Below, one piece after another: positions 50,001-62,817 of a stretch of 64,000 nucleotides of DNA; within the stretch, counting starts at the first letter, position 1, and every line of letters starts with the position of its first letter. Location: positions 10,089,271 to 10,153,270 of the forward strand of contig OY992834.1 of assembly GCA_963921425.1 (NCBI GenBank). The letters run 5' to 3'. The notes beneath the pieces were generated by a model. The model was not told the origin of the DNA and searched no databases. It saw only the letters and a program-made list of their open reading frames with translations. The stretch is from Dryas octopetala (taxonomy: Eukaryota > Streptophyta > Magnoliopsida > Rosales > Rosaceae). A program made the position numbers and the translations under genes.

Positions 50001-53000
50001 ATGGCAGCAGCAGCGTCTGATTTGCCTGAGGGGACTGTGCAGAACGTACTGGAACAAGACACCCTCAAGTGGGTCTTTGTTGGTGGCAAAGGTGGTGTGG
50101 GCAAAACCACTTGTAGCTCAATCCTCTCGATCCTTCTCTCCAGGGTCAGATCCTCTGTTTTGATTATCTCCACCGACCCTGCTCACAATCTCAGCGATGC
50201 TTTTCAACAAAAGTTCACCAAGACTCCAACTTTGGTTAATGGGTTCTCCAATCTCTATGCTATGGTGCGCTTTTCAATTCACAATTTTGTCTCTTTTCTA
50301 TTATTTATACTGTTTTTCTGTTGTTGGTGTTTTTCTGAATTTTGGATTTTGGCAATTTTTTGTTTTTTTTGTTGAATTTGGGAAATACCCGGTTGTTGGA
50401 TATATTGTTTTGATTGATTATGAAGGTGTATTTCTTAGAATTTGGTGATATTTAATAACATTGAGAATTCCCAGTTCATAGATTTGAGTTTTGTTTTAGC
50501 TCTGTGAACAATTAGTTGAGAATTTGATTTTCCTTTTCTCAAAGTAGAGCATTCCCTGGCCTAATTTATGCTGCCGAATCTTTACCTCTTTATCCATGCC
50601 TGATATTTGTATGTATTATTTATATTCTCATGTTACTTACATGTGTGTGTGTGTGTGTGTGTGCATGCATGTGTTTGTGTATGTCTGGTTTGCATTTTAT
50701 GCAGTCTCATTCTTTGGTTATGATCCTACATAGGAAGTGGATCCTACTGTTGAGCATGAAGACATGGGCGGGGCAGATGGAATGGATAGTTTGTTTTCTG
50801 AGCTAGCAAGTGCCATTCCGGGAATTGATGAGGCCATGAGCTTTGCAGAGATGTTAAAGTGAGACTGATGTTCCCTTATGTTTTTTTCTTTGCAACTCAT
50901 ACTTGCTGTTTATTGGTAGAGTTCCTTGCATATGCTTATTTTACTTTAGTAATTTACCAACCAATGTTCTAAATCATTTGCGCGAATTATTCCCTGCAGA
51001 TTGGTCCAAACAATGGATTATTCTGTTATAGTATTTGACACTGCACCAACCGGGCATACACTTCGTCTGTTGCAGTTTCCATCAACTTTGGAGAAAGGTC
51101 TAGCGAAAGTGATGTCTTTGAAAAATAAATTTGGCGGTTTAATGAGTCAGGTATTTATAGAGTTATAGTGAGTACAAAAATCCATCTTTAGCATGCCCCC
51201 CATCGCCAAAAATACACCATATTATTTTCAGAAAATATTTTGGCTAGTATTATGTATCTATCCCTTAATATTGAGATTCCATGTTACTTTCTTAAGTGGG
51301 GTATGATGATCTTGTCTTAGTTATGTGCTGTTCTGAAATACACTCTATTTTCTTTTGCAAGGATTAGGCTTACTGGGTTCATCTAATATTTTATTGGGGC
51401 TCCTTAAGTTTGCAGATTCCATGGTAATTTTCACCAAAATATGTGGATTTAAAATGAGAGATTTAGGTTTCAATTTTAAATTTTTCATGTTAATAAAGTT
51501 CATATTGCAAATCTGACTATTTGAGATAAGGTGTACTTCAAATAATCAAGAAAAAATGTCATTTCAAAATCACTTAAATATACAATTTTATTTTCAATTC
51601 CTAGCAAAAATATCAAACTGTCTGTTTTAATGTTTTCTTAATGGCGTTTGATGTAAATATTACTAAGTAGTCAAATCCAAACCCCTTCTTGAAAATCCAG
51701 ATATCCCAATGCAATCTTAGTGAATTCTGAAATCCTGGGCTTCCAGTAGATTTTTCCATTGACCAACAGTTCCCATTATGGTAATTTATATGTTAAATCA
51801 AAATAATGTGCTTCAGGGTACACTATGCACAGTTTGTCCTTGTGTGTTCATTTTTCATGAAATATATGTTCCTTTGGGTCATGTATCTGATCTCAAATCA
51901 AGTGGTCTTTTACTCCAATTGGACCAGGAGTGAAGGTTGTTTGTTTGTGAAACACGTGTCTTCATCCCTGCTTTTAGCATGTCTGCATGTTTGAAGCTCC
52001 TATTGATCTTAGGACTGAATCAGGAAGGATAATACTTTCAATTTTACGGGTGCTGCACATCCTTTTTGCCAGTATTTTAGTCAAATAATTATGTTGCAAT
52101 TGCCATTGCCGTTTTTGAACCCCTTTGTCATATCTTCCCTTGTATGCAAACTTGTTTCAATTTTTTTTGGGCTGAGTTTTGTAAGCTTTTAATTGTTTGG
52201 TTACTACTGTTTCTATGTTGATGATATTAAGTTTTTATAAATTGTTTGAGACAGATGACCCGCATGTTTGGTGTTGATGATGAATTTGGAGAGGATGCAA
52301 TTCTGGGAAAGCTTGAGGGCATGAAAGACGTGATTGAGCAAGTTAATAGGCAATTCAAAGACCCAGTAAGTCTGCCAATTCAATTTTCTTGAACTGTTGG
52401 TTTTGTAGGTATCAAGTTTATGGTTTTGGAAAGGATGGCTATTGTGTGGTGACAAACAGTGTTTTGGATCTGTAGTACATTAGAATAAAGCTATAAAATG
52501 TGAATGAAAATAAGAATAAAGTATTTTCCTTGTTTGGGTTTTGGGTCCTTTGAAGAAAGAAAGTATTTTTGCCACTTTAGTGGACAGAAGCTAACCCTTC
52601 TGGTTTCTTCTTTATCATGAATCTACAGTAGTTATACTTTTAGCATTCTCAGGTTTGAAAGGACAAGGAATTTTGAGGTTCTTTTCAAAGTCATAGGTGA
52701 CTTTCCAAATTTCATCAATCTTGCTTGCCTTTTTGGGGTTTTGGGGTTTTGGGGAGAGAGGGGCGTGTGTTGGAACCCTTATGTCAGTTTCTTGGAGTTG
52801 TGTATTTAGAATCATCATGAAAACCAAATGAAAATTTCCAAATTTATAGGCATTTGTGGATGCACTGATGTCTCACTTTTTGGCAGGACATGACAACCTT
52901 TGTCTGTGTTTGCATCCCAGAGTTCCTCTCTCTGTATGAAACAGAGAGACTGGTGCAGGAACTCGCCAAATTTGAGATAGATACACACAATATTATCATC

Positions 53001-54196
53001 AACCAAGTACTTTATGACGAAGAAGGTAAGCCTTTCATGTCCTTTTATGTCCTTTTACTTTTGACTTTTTAATGGTTTGAGTATAGGTTTTAACTATTGC
53101 CTATTGGTAATTCTTTTGTTGTAGGTTCAGAATCCAAATTACTCAAAGCAAGAATGCGAATGCAACAAAAGTACCTTGACCAGTTCTACATGTTGTATGA
53201 TGACTTTCACATCACCAAGCTGCCATTGCTGCCAGAAGAGGTAAACCACAGTGCCAAAATTTATGGAACTTTGACTTCTTGTTCTGTGAAGAAGGGGGTT
53301 GCTAATTTGTGTACTTTACAATGTGCTTCCCTTTACTCTCAATTTGAGCAATGTCAGTGTTAAGGTCACTTTAATATGGTCCATTTCTATCTACAATTGT
53401 AGTAACTGTGGACCCATTTCAAGGATGGAATTTTCGCATGATTTACCCACCTACAATTGCTTTTGTTCTCTTTAGTTCTTGAGAATTAATCCTTTCTCTG
53501 GTTTTTAATTTGCTTTGCAAGTATTCTGTGCGCTTAATCTTTTTGTTTAGTTATTTTTTGTTCAAATTCTCTTATATTTTTTGGTAGAATAATTAACTAG
53601 CTGTGGGAAAAGTGAGAAATGTGATTCTAAGGGGAAGTATTGGCATGATGTTAGAGGATGAAACTAATATTTGTTAGTTGATGGGCTCTGTAAGACCCCA
53701 CCTGATAATTTCTATCCACCAAAATCTGAGGCCTTTATATTATAGTGTTTGATTTTATTCAAATTTTTATATCGTACTCTTATACAATGAGATGACATTT
53801 CATAGGGAACATTGCAAATGAGTATTATTTTCTGTGGTATGTTGTGATTAACCCATCACTTTTCATGGCTTCTACTCTTGGTTATCATAACTTTTGAAAT
53901 TTGTATGAATATTTTCATCAAACTTATCCCAAACCTGAAAGTTGTCATTGTATATGCAATATAACAATCATTGGCTGTTTTTTATTTATCAACCCTTTGA
54001 TTATTGTTGGGTTTTGTAGGTTACTGGAGTCGAACCTTTGAAAGCATTTTCAAATAATTTTTTGACACCGTATCAACCTTCCACTGGCAGAGGCACAGTA
54101 GAAGAGTTAGAGCAAAGGGTGTCCATGCTAAGGCAGCAGTTGAAAGATGCCGAAACAGAACTAGAAAGACTAAGAAAAGGAAAGCAAAAGGTCTGA
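50001..54196 (+). CDS. GET3: GET3/ASNA1 (ArsA-type) ATPase with C-terminal frameshift
   Basis: Seven exons: 50001-50264, 50734-50858, 51000-51150, 52255-52365, 52887-53025, 53125-53240 and 54021-54196. The deviant Walker [11 protein letters not shown] covers residues 28-37, switch [13 protein letters not shown] contains D59, and [16 protein letters not shown] is in exon 3. [20 protein letters not shown] is in exon 5 and [20 protein letters not shown] in exon 6. GET3 is the cytosolic ATPase dimer that carries tail-anchored proteins, including SNAREs, to the ER. The fungal/animal CxxC zinc site is not present (ESKLLKARM in its place). In exon 7 the frame reads AFSNNF and then TGA at 54063-54065. 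One base deeper, the sequence continues as a family-like tail ([16 protein letters not shown]...) to a TGA at 54194. A run of five T where six would keep the frame explains it. As written, the protein has 316 residues, about 45 short. Confidence 0.88.
50642..50663 (+). repeat. (GT)n microsatellite in GET3 intron 1
   Basis: Eleven GT dinucleotides, followed by 'gcatgcatgtg'. Confidence 0.9.
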
Positions 54197-54921
54197 TGAT
54201 GCCATATTCACCAGTATTTCCATTCTTTTCTAGTTTAGCCTATCAGATGGCGTCGGCTCCCCAGCGTTGGGCTACCAGGAGAATTCAAGTCTCCCTTTTT
54301 ACTGCTGATTGATGTTTTCAGGTTGTTTGTTTCATTTAATGATTTTTTTCGGTTCTCTAAGTTAGATAATAATAATTGCCATGTCTTATACAGACCTATG
54401 TGTATACTCTAATTAATGTGATTTATTTCATTCAAGATGTTTAAAACAGAACAAATTATAGAAGAAACTCTTTTCTTTTTCCTTCTCTCTTCTAGTTGAT
54501 AAGTATGTCAGATAATGTTGCAATTTTGTTCTGGAAGCAATAGTTAATTGATTTTAAGATTGTATACATTGGATTCTGGGACTATTGTGGATATGAATTA
54601 GCATTTTATAGTGATTTAAATAATTTGTTTTTCTCTTTTTAGTACTTTCTAATCAGAAAGTTTGGGATGGCAATTAAGATCATTGATTAGGCGAGAGCAC
54701 TGACAATAGAGACTACAATCAAATGCCGTGTTAAACATAGAAGACTTACAAAATACTGTCAAATAACGTATTAAAAATGCCATGTTTGGTTTCTATGTAA
54801 CTTTCTAAATGTGGTTTCTGTTTTAATAAATACCATTACTAAATGGATTTTTGCAGTGAGAAATGAGAATGCCCATCCAAGACATGCATGCATATAGAAA
54901 TCATTTCCTTAGGAAGTTGGA
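54197..54921. other. GET3 3' flank
   Basis: The 3' untranslated region and AT-rich spacer. Nothing else supported. Confidence 0.4.
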
Positions 54922-55224
54922 GAGATAATTATACTTACACCCTCTGAGGTTTATCATTTTTTCACGTACACCCCCTGAGGTTTCAAAACGGTTGCATATA
55001 ACCTCCTATAGTAAGACAAAAATGATAAGAAATTATGCAAAAAAGCATGTTAAGGGGTGAAATAGCCTAATAAGATTACTTAAAGTGTAAGGTCCAACCT
55101 CAATATAAATATTTTTTTTTTGTTTATTTTTTTTTTGTAGGGGGTTATATGCAATAGTTTTGAAACCTCAGGGGGTATATGTGAAAAGATGATAAACTTC
55201 AAGAACTGTAAGTGTAATTAACTC
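54922..55224. mobile_element. MULE-type MITE
   Basis: The 303-bp element has inverted ends GAGATAATTATACTTAC (left) and GAGTTAATTACACTTAC (right, opposite strand). Each arm carries 'cctgaggtttcaaaac' about 60 bp in, giving arms of about 80 bp. Flanks GAAGTTGGA and GAAAGTTGGA look like a slightly decayed 9-10 bp target duplication, as for Mutator-like MITEs. There is no coding capacity. Confidence 0.7.
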
Positions 55225-56536
55225 GAAAGTTGGAAAAAGGAAATAAAACAATACCGCATTCTTACAATTGGTCACTACTATTGGTACAATGATATTTTTC
55301 ACTATTTTATTGGAAGATGTTACAAGTTGGAATCTTCCACCTCTAAGATTAACAAAAGAGCTAATTAGGTTTAGATCCCTTAAATTTTTTTTTTGGGATA
55401 ATCATTAACTTAAAATTAGGAAAAGACAATTTGGATATTGAAAAGATAAAACTTTTTAGAAAAAAATTCAGAAATGCTGACATATAATTAATAGTCTGAT
55501 GTAGCATTGAAAAAAGAACTTAAATACCAATGTAAAGGACTTAAATATTAATTTGAAATCACTACCAACTTTTGTCTAAACATTTTTGTTTCAGGGATCT
55601 AAGCCTAATTGGCTCTTAAAAAATCAGTTGTGAATGAATAACGAGAGGAACCCGAATTACGAAGTATCAAATAGTTTTGCATGCCCTTGCTTTTGTTGTG
55701 ATTTAATTTCAACGTTTATGCATATATATAATTTCTTGACTTAGCTTTTACTTAATTGGGATTTCCCTTGGTCATTTCTATCAATGAAAATTATTTCCGA
55801 CTTGAAAAAAAAAAAAAATTCCCGCAGTTTTGGTTACCAACATAATGAAAACTTCTATATAATGAATATATGCACTTATTGTTTTTATGTCTATCAATAC
55901 ATGATTTAACGCGTAATAAAAAAGATAGACACATCAAATCTATACACCCATGTCAATTTTTTTCCTCTCCAGATCTATAAAACCGAATCCAGCAACGGTA
56001 AATAAATGAAATGGAAAATCCTTTTATCTTTGGTAAAAAATGAGGACCTCAACTTTACACTAATAGAACCCCATCTGGTCAACTAGCAGACGCACATATG
56101 GTTTATGGTCTAGTAATTTATATCCACCCATTTGACGAAAATCCTATGACTAAGAAACAATTGTGAGAAAAAGAATATCATCTCATAAAACCGCTCAAAA
56201 AGTTAGTACAAGTACCGATTGTAAACTATCAACAGTTAGAACTGTATGGCACATTTACGAGTAGTCATGGATTCAAAAGATTCAACACTGCCTGATCTCC
56301 CAATATGCCACATCAAAGATCCACGTCCAACAAATTTCTTGGGAGTTTCCCATCATTTCAACAATCAAGAATTTGCATGTAGTTCTGCAATGAGTATTTT
56401 TCCTTGCTGCTAGTGCTGGTTAAGGTTTATAAAATCCACTAACGAACCAACATTCGTGCAGCAGCAGCATGCTACCGACGAAATTGCTACCGATGTACAT
56501 TAGCCCACATTTGCACCTGCATGAGAAAGTATAATC

Positions 56537-56584
<48 letters not shown>

Positions 56585-57046
56585 TAATCAGTGTGAATGC
56601 AAACAACTACCTGCTACTTCCAAAATACTGGGTTTTTTATTGAGTCTAAAGTACTGATTTTATAATGGAAAAACTAATTAAAAAACAAAAGTTTATTCAC
56701 TTCTATAAAATCCTACTGTCACTGCAACATTAGTTTCTCACATATTTGGATTTAGTAAACACTGTCAATATTATGCACCCTCTGTGTGTGTGTGCGTTCT
56801 GGTTTATGAGGGTGGGACGATCCTCATTTCTATATGTCTGCCTCCTTTGTTTCATAACCCTTCAGACTTCTATGGATTCATAATTCTGCTAAAACCTTTA
56901 AATTCTCACATTATTTTAGCTATATGACATCATCCATATGTCTATAACTTTTAAGACTACCATTTACAATAAATTATCATAGAAAATAGACGTGAGAAAC
57001 TTGTAAGCAAATGATAAATACAACCATGTAATCAAATAAACATACT
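55225..57046. other. Spacer including the 3' region of the ZnT5-N-like gene
   Basis: AT-rich; the part above about 56400 probably belongs to the 3' untranslated region of the minus-strand gene. It holds a GA microsatellite at 56539-56582 and a short A-run near 55805-55818. No cation-efflux coding sequence was found downstream of the gene's stop. Confidence 0.4.
56539..56582 (+). repeat. (GA)n microsatellite
   Basis: Uninterrupted GA dinucleotides, 44 bp. Confidence 0.95.
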
Positions 57047-60000
57047 TCAAGTTGGAAGCGAAGACATCTGAATTTGGTCCCCCAACATCTCATTTGATGG
57101 ATCAGAAGTTTGAAAAGAATCTTTTCTACCACGTTCCAAAGAAGTTGCCTCATATATCCCTGCAATTGTTATTCAAATTTATGGACAAGTTAAGCAAAAT
57201 TTAACTATAAAAAATATAGCAGAAAAAAGAAAAAAGCAGATAACCCCCATAATCCAATCTGTATCAGATACCAAAACCAACAAGTGTGCACGTGTGTGCT
57301 TCCTTGCAGAAATGAGACACAGAACTTTGCAGCAAAGGCAAGAGGAAATGCAAAGAAGTGAACGAAAAATTAACAGAAAATACTTACTAAATAAATGAAA
57401 TCTAGTCTACCAATAAATACTTCATTTTCAGTAAAATTAAAAAGACATGAAATAAGAAAACGAGAATAATGTTGATCACAATCTCAATCACAATGATACC
57501 AACAATGCAGTAATAAATGTTATAAACATACCAAAGCCCAAAATTAAGCAGCAAATTAGGAAGCCTGTAAGAGAAAAGTCCATTTTGTACACAATCTCCA
57601 TAACGATTATGCATCCTCCAGCTACCATTAGATGCCTTGGAGAAGAGAAAACCATGTGTAATCTACAAAGCATTAAGAGCATTACTGATCAAACCCAAAG
57701 TATATAAAAAAGAAAACAGCTTAGTCAATTCAATATAGTAACAACATTATATAGCATATCCTCTATCTTTTATAGTTTTAGCAGATTTATTTTATATGAC
57801 AAAGATTACTCTTGGTCTGTCCATGGCACCCAAAAAATAAAAGATAATAATACAAATATCATGTCTTGCATATAGTTGATCTGGTATTAATAGCCATCAC
57901 TTTGTAGTGAAGGGCCACCAAACAAGAATCTGGAAGAAAAATATGCATCATTGTTTTGTTATTTCTTTAGAAGTATAAGAACCATATGCAATTTTTTTCA
58001 TCAAAATCAATTGTTCAGAATTAACTATGAACAGCCAGTGGAGCAAGATCACTAAATGCTATTGCTAGAAAACATTTAAGTAAAAAATTTCCACAAAGGC
58101 ATGAAAGAACTTTAATCAAGCACTTTTACATAGCAATGGCCAGAACTGCAGTGAAAAGTTGTAAAATATACCTCTCTTCCGCGATACTATCAACATAGAA
58201 TACCAAGATAACTCCAAACAGAATGGTGCTCAAAAAAGCCCAAGTAGAGAATGGCACCTTGTTGCTGCTAGTTGAAGGTGACCCCTACGTGCTCCAACAA
58301 AAAGAACAGGAAAAATTAGAAGACAAAGAAAAAGGGGAGGGAGGCAAAGAAAAATAAGAAAACAGACATTAAACAAGGCAGGCCCCATAAAATCAAACTA
58401 CTCCAGGAAATGTAAATCTAATCAAATTCAACCTAGGACCTCAGATCATATCATAGAACTTACTATGATTATGTCCCACATGGCCACAGGAAACAGGAAA
58501 CACGTTGCAGAAGCAATAGTTAATGCATGAAGTCGCCTTTTAAGTTGATTCTGAAAGCACAGAAATCAGCAACAATGATTTTTTAATTGTTTATATAAAT
58601 TGAAAAATAAACAGAGATATACTCCCTGGGATGTTTAGAACAAAATAGTATGAATAAGATAACTGAAGATAGATGAATATCAGAAATTAGCACCTTCAGT
58701 GAAACACGCCGCGCAATCACCCTCCTCAATGTTGACAAGATTCCAGCAAAGATTGGAACTGCCATCTCTTTCATACCCAATACTTGTTCTGTCTGAACCT
58801 CAGCATCAGGGCTATCTTTAAATGGTAGCTTCAGGTTAAGTCACAATAACACACTAAAAAACATGATCATTGTTTTCATAACAGAACATGAAATTGAAGA
58901 AATGGGAACGAGGGAATAACAATAAAACACCATTAACTTAAATAATCCTATGCAGTGGTGAAAGAACAGCAGTTTCAATATAAGAGAGGATATAGAATGG
59001 AGAATATGTCGCCATGGCCCACCCTTGAGATAAGAAGTAGAAAGATGCCACCATTGCAATAAGCCCGCCCACCTGGTAAAAGATGAAACATCCATGTGAG
59101 TAAAGAAGAATTGGATATCTCTTATTTTTCAATTAAAACATTTTGGTTTCAAGTCACCAGGACTGTAGATTTTGTACTTCTATTCCTTTTGATAAATCTT
59201 GAATAAAGCTTGAATGCATAAAAGTCCATACTCCAACCAGCCTAATTGGTTAAGTCTATTTGATATAGCTTGAGAGAAAATAATGGCATCTTTTGTCCCA
59301 CTTTAGATAATTATAATGAAGCGATAAAGTGGCCAATGACTTTAGAGAAGGCTTTCACTTAAAGAAAAACATGCTGAACATAAAACCTTAGCTTATGTGC
59401 TCAAAGGATAATGGTAGACAATTGATATGAAGCAAACAATCTAAGCAAAGAATCAGGCATTAAGCAAGCTACCTTTTTCCAAATGTGGCCCTTCCGCCCA
59501 TACAATACTGCAGACAGTACTCCAAGGATAGCACCAGAATACTCTGCCAATATAGCTCTACCATAATATGGAATGATAAAAAAATCAGTTCTATTTGTTC
59601 AAATTATGTAAATTTTGATATCAAGTCACCATATGTTTATTGCTACTGGCTGATTGTTCCTCAAAGTCAGTAGCAGGGTGTTGTAGCCAGCATTATCATA
59701 AGAGGAGTGAGATACACTAATGCATTTCATGCCAATCTTATTATAATATTTTCAACTATAATTTGGTGTGACCTCTCTTCTTCGTTTTTCTGGATTGAAT
59801 TGAGAACATGAATAGACATAATTTTGACTACAAGGGGTTGAGAACATGAATAGACATAATTTGAAATTTTGAATAAATAGAAAAAGAAAAAGTAATTAAA
59901 TTAATTCATACAATTGAAACCTATATAAACAAGTACTTGAAGTGCTTAGTAGTAGTATCTGAAATATTATAAACTGAGCCTACCTAAGAGGTCCACATGA

Positions 60001-61678
60001 TTTAAGGCCCTTTCCCCATAAAATGAAGTATAAAGCTGTTATTCCACCATTTATTATAGAAGGCACGACCTGTAAAACAACTGGAACTACTCAATAAGTA
60101 TAAAATGGGAATCATATGAGTAAATTTTTTTGATGCCTTTTTCATGTATTCTCTAATAAAAGCAATAATTTTAAGGAACCTGTGTATTTGAGAGTGGCCT
60201 GCCCTTCCAAGGCTTTTGCAAGATTAGAAATAGGATGGATGCTGGGATCAGACAAGTGAAGAGAAAAAGTACAACTGAAGCTCCCGTTTCAGACAAATAG
60301 CGGTACAGGGAGTAAATTGACCATATTCTCAAGAAATTGCCAACAATATGGATTATTTGCAAAGGAGTTTGCCTACATTAAGGTAATATCATTGGTACAA
60401 TTAGTTGCAGTTAAAAAGAACAACAAAGTAAAAACACATAATATACTTAACCCACCCAAAAGAAAAATATTATAATTATATATTGACATATTAGATATAA
60501 AATGATAAGGCTCAGGACTTCATAGGTTCTTCCATTAGGGCTTTTTTCTATTTTTTTCTTTTGGGCACCAGAGGTTTAACAAAACAACAAACCAAAAATG
60601 AGGCCTTGCTAACACACCAGAAAAAAAAAAAAAAAAAAAAAAAGCAAGAAAAACCTAATTCCTAGTCAAGCTGCAATCTGATTACAACAACAAAACCCAG
60701 ACTCAATAGTAGACCATGCAGCAGCCACATGTCTTCCTTCAACATTGTACATTAGCTACTGAGAACAGCTTCTGTACTTACCCAGGTGTTAATGCTCCTT
60801 ATTAGTTACTACAAAGTGAAAATTTATAATTCCTTAACCTGTAGCCACAGATTGAACCTCCTTAAAAATGCAATTAATACCTGCTGATTCATGGGTTAAG
60901 GAAATAAACATAATTTCCATTACATTAACAGTAAAACCTAATGATAGCTGGTAAATGGTATCAATCAACTCGTTGGCAAACCAAGGTGGGGGATATCATA
61001 GAGTTGAGGTGGGGGGAAGGAGACCCATTCACTATATCCATTCATGCGGCAACTAAAATAACCATCATTTTCCTGGCTACAACTGAACTTTAAATTACCA
61101 TATAAGTAGTGTTAAAAAAAGGAATAATAATCAACATCAATTGTATAACGCATTATGCTTAATTAGACAATGGTCCCTCGAATCCACCACTGCATTCTTA
61201 ACCTTCCTCACAGAATAGAAAGTTGGGCAGAACATCTCAAAGCAGGCAGCTAATTGCCACCCAACCAAAGTTACAACTAGTTCATACTCAACCAAGCCCA
61301 ACTTAACATTTTGACTAAGCTAAGCTTATTTTTCTTCTATTTTCATCCTTTTTTATCATATTTATTCACTTATTCAATCACTCATATTCTCGAACCCTTC
61401 AACACCAAGAAAACTAAGAACCAAATTTCCTACGCAACCAAAAGATTGGCAGTTTCATGAAAACCATAACCAAGATTTTATACTCGGAAGTAGTCTAAAT
61501 AAATACAACAGTTAACAACAAAAAATTCGTATATTTTTCTGAGAAACCAAACACAACCTTAAGGTTTTACCATTCAAATCTTCAAAAAACAAAAAATTCA
61601 CAGGAATGAGATTGGATTGGCTCACCTGAAATGAGGAGGAGATCCTCGATCTTCAGCAATTTTTCCCGGAGACATCAT
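57047..61678 (-). CDS. Multi-pass membrane protein similar to the N-terminal half of ZnT5
   Basis: Predicted 356 residues from ten minus-strand exons: 61678-61626, 60372-60180, 60069-59984, 59557-59473, 59072-58994, 58824-58694, 58550-58464, 58284-58172, 57662-57532 and 57159-57047; phases join and the stop is clean. Two adjacent ATG codons open it (61678 chosen). Several hydrophobic helices are evident. Segments LQKPWKGRPL, WGKGLKSCGPLRAILAEYSG and FYVDSI (267-272) parallel the N-terminal membrane half of the animal zinc transporter ZnT5 (LFQKPF..., CGPLR..., FYVDSI). The cation-diffusion domain with its HxxxD zinc site, present in ZnT5 and in plant MTP12, is absent: the frame ends ...SSLPT. 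A partner or chaperone role beside zinc transporters in the early secretory pathway is speculation. The intron between exons 5 and 6 appears to be AT-AC. Confidence 0.75.
58825..58993 (-). other. U12-type AT-AC intron
   Basis: On the minus strand the 169-bp intron opens ATATCCTCT (consensus ATATCCTTT, eight of nine) and ends GCTAC. A branch-like TGACTTAAC (consensus TTCCTTAAC, seven of nine) lies with its branch A about 11 bases before the end. Splicing joins ...TATTCTCCATTCT to CATTTAAAGATAGC, giving YSPFSFKDSPDAEVQTEQ in frame. No GT-AG pair I tried here keeps the frame. Confidence 0.8.
60621..60643 (+). repeat. Poly-A run in intron 1 of the ZnT5-N-like gene
   Basis: About 23 consecutive A on the plus strand, that is poly-T in the transcript. 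It may mark an old retro-insertion end or simple slippage. Confidence 0.8.
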
Positions 61679-62817
61679 TTTCGAAACGAATGCTTAATCG
61701 CAAAGTTAATCACAGAAATTTAAACATTCACACATTTAATCGCTGATTATATGCTCCTCTGTTGCTTCATCAGTCATAGCCATACGAATCGCCGAAACTT
61801 GGATTCCTTCAGTAGCGAAGAAGAAAGCAAACGTGGCTTGGCTTGAGGCTTGAGCAGACCTTGAGCAAACACCTTCAAGCTTTTCTCTCAGCTTCCATTT
61901 CATCAGTTCAGGCTGTTCAGCTTCTGTAATAAGGCTTCCATCGGCCCACTCTGAGCTCCGGAATCGGAGAATTTCTTGGGCTTAAGTCACTGGGCCTGGA
62001 CTCGGATATGATTGACATTGGGCCGGAGAAGTGCCTCCTCGCTTCCTTTCTTTCTCTCCCTATTTTCTTTTTGGGTTATTTTTTTCAAAGTTCACTTTAA
62101 AAATGAAGTTGATAACTCAGCCCACTTACTACAGAAAATCTTAGTCTGGTACACTTTAATGAGAAGTGTGCAACATAGAAGTTTCCGAGCACTCGACAAT
62201 TGTCATTGTGTGACAATAGCTAATTAAATTGCAAAAAACATTTGTGTTATATTGTTATTAACAAACAATGGAAATCATTGTCACTGTGTGATAGTGACAA
62301 TTTGCCAAGTTTTCAAAAAAAAAAATTCATTGAGCGCTCGACGCAAAAGACATAACGTGAGTTTTATTTGTATGAAGTTGACCTATTTATTATTGCAACT
62401 TTTTAGGTGAGTTTGTTTATCATTAAAAACTTTAAAATGAATTTTAGAGTATTTGTTTTTCTTTTCCTCACGTGAACGGCATGTATTATTGGCTGAACAA
62501 AAATATGAATGAAATAATGAGTAATTAACGGAATGGGCCACATTGGCCTACTTAAAAGTTTTCGGGAATGATTAGCCAAATTTTTAGTTTGAGGGGTAAT
62601 TTGACATTCTAGTCATTGTTAAGAGGGCAAAATAAGAATCCTAACCCAATTAGGAATTAATTCCTTGGCGATCAAGTAATGGATAGATCGATGAGTTTGA
62701 ATCCTATAAATAAGTAGGGGTGCGATATATTGAGGCTCAAAGGACTTGGCTCTCTGACTTGTCTAATATTCTTCTTGGTCTTGTACACTTTGATTACGCC
62801 GGCCAGAATTTTATTTA
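61679..62817. promoter_or_regulatory. Divergent promoter region, ZnT5-N-like gene and small gene
   Basis: Between the minus-strand start at 61678 and the plus-strand start at 62818. A TATAAATA box lies at 62705-62712, about 110 bp before the small gene. The section 61900-62070 has a diverged second copy at 63337-63440. A poly-A patch lies near 62316-62327. Confidence 0.5.

Noticed and set aside
58865..59072. C-terminal extension of ZnT5-N-like exon 5 ending YILSYIETAVLSPLHRII
   Set aside because: This is read-through into the AT-AC intron; splicing at ATATCC restores a conserved-looking frame that continues for five more exons.
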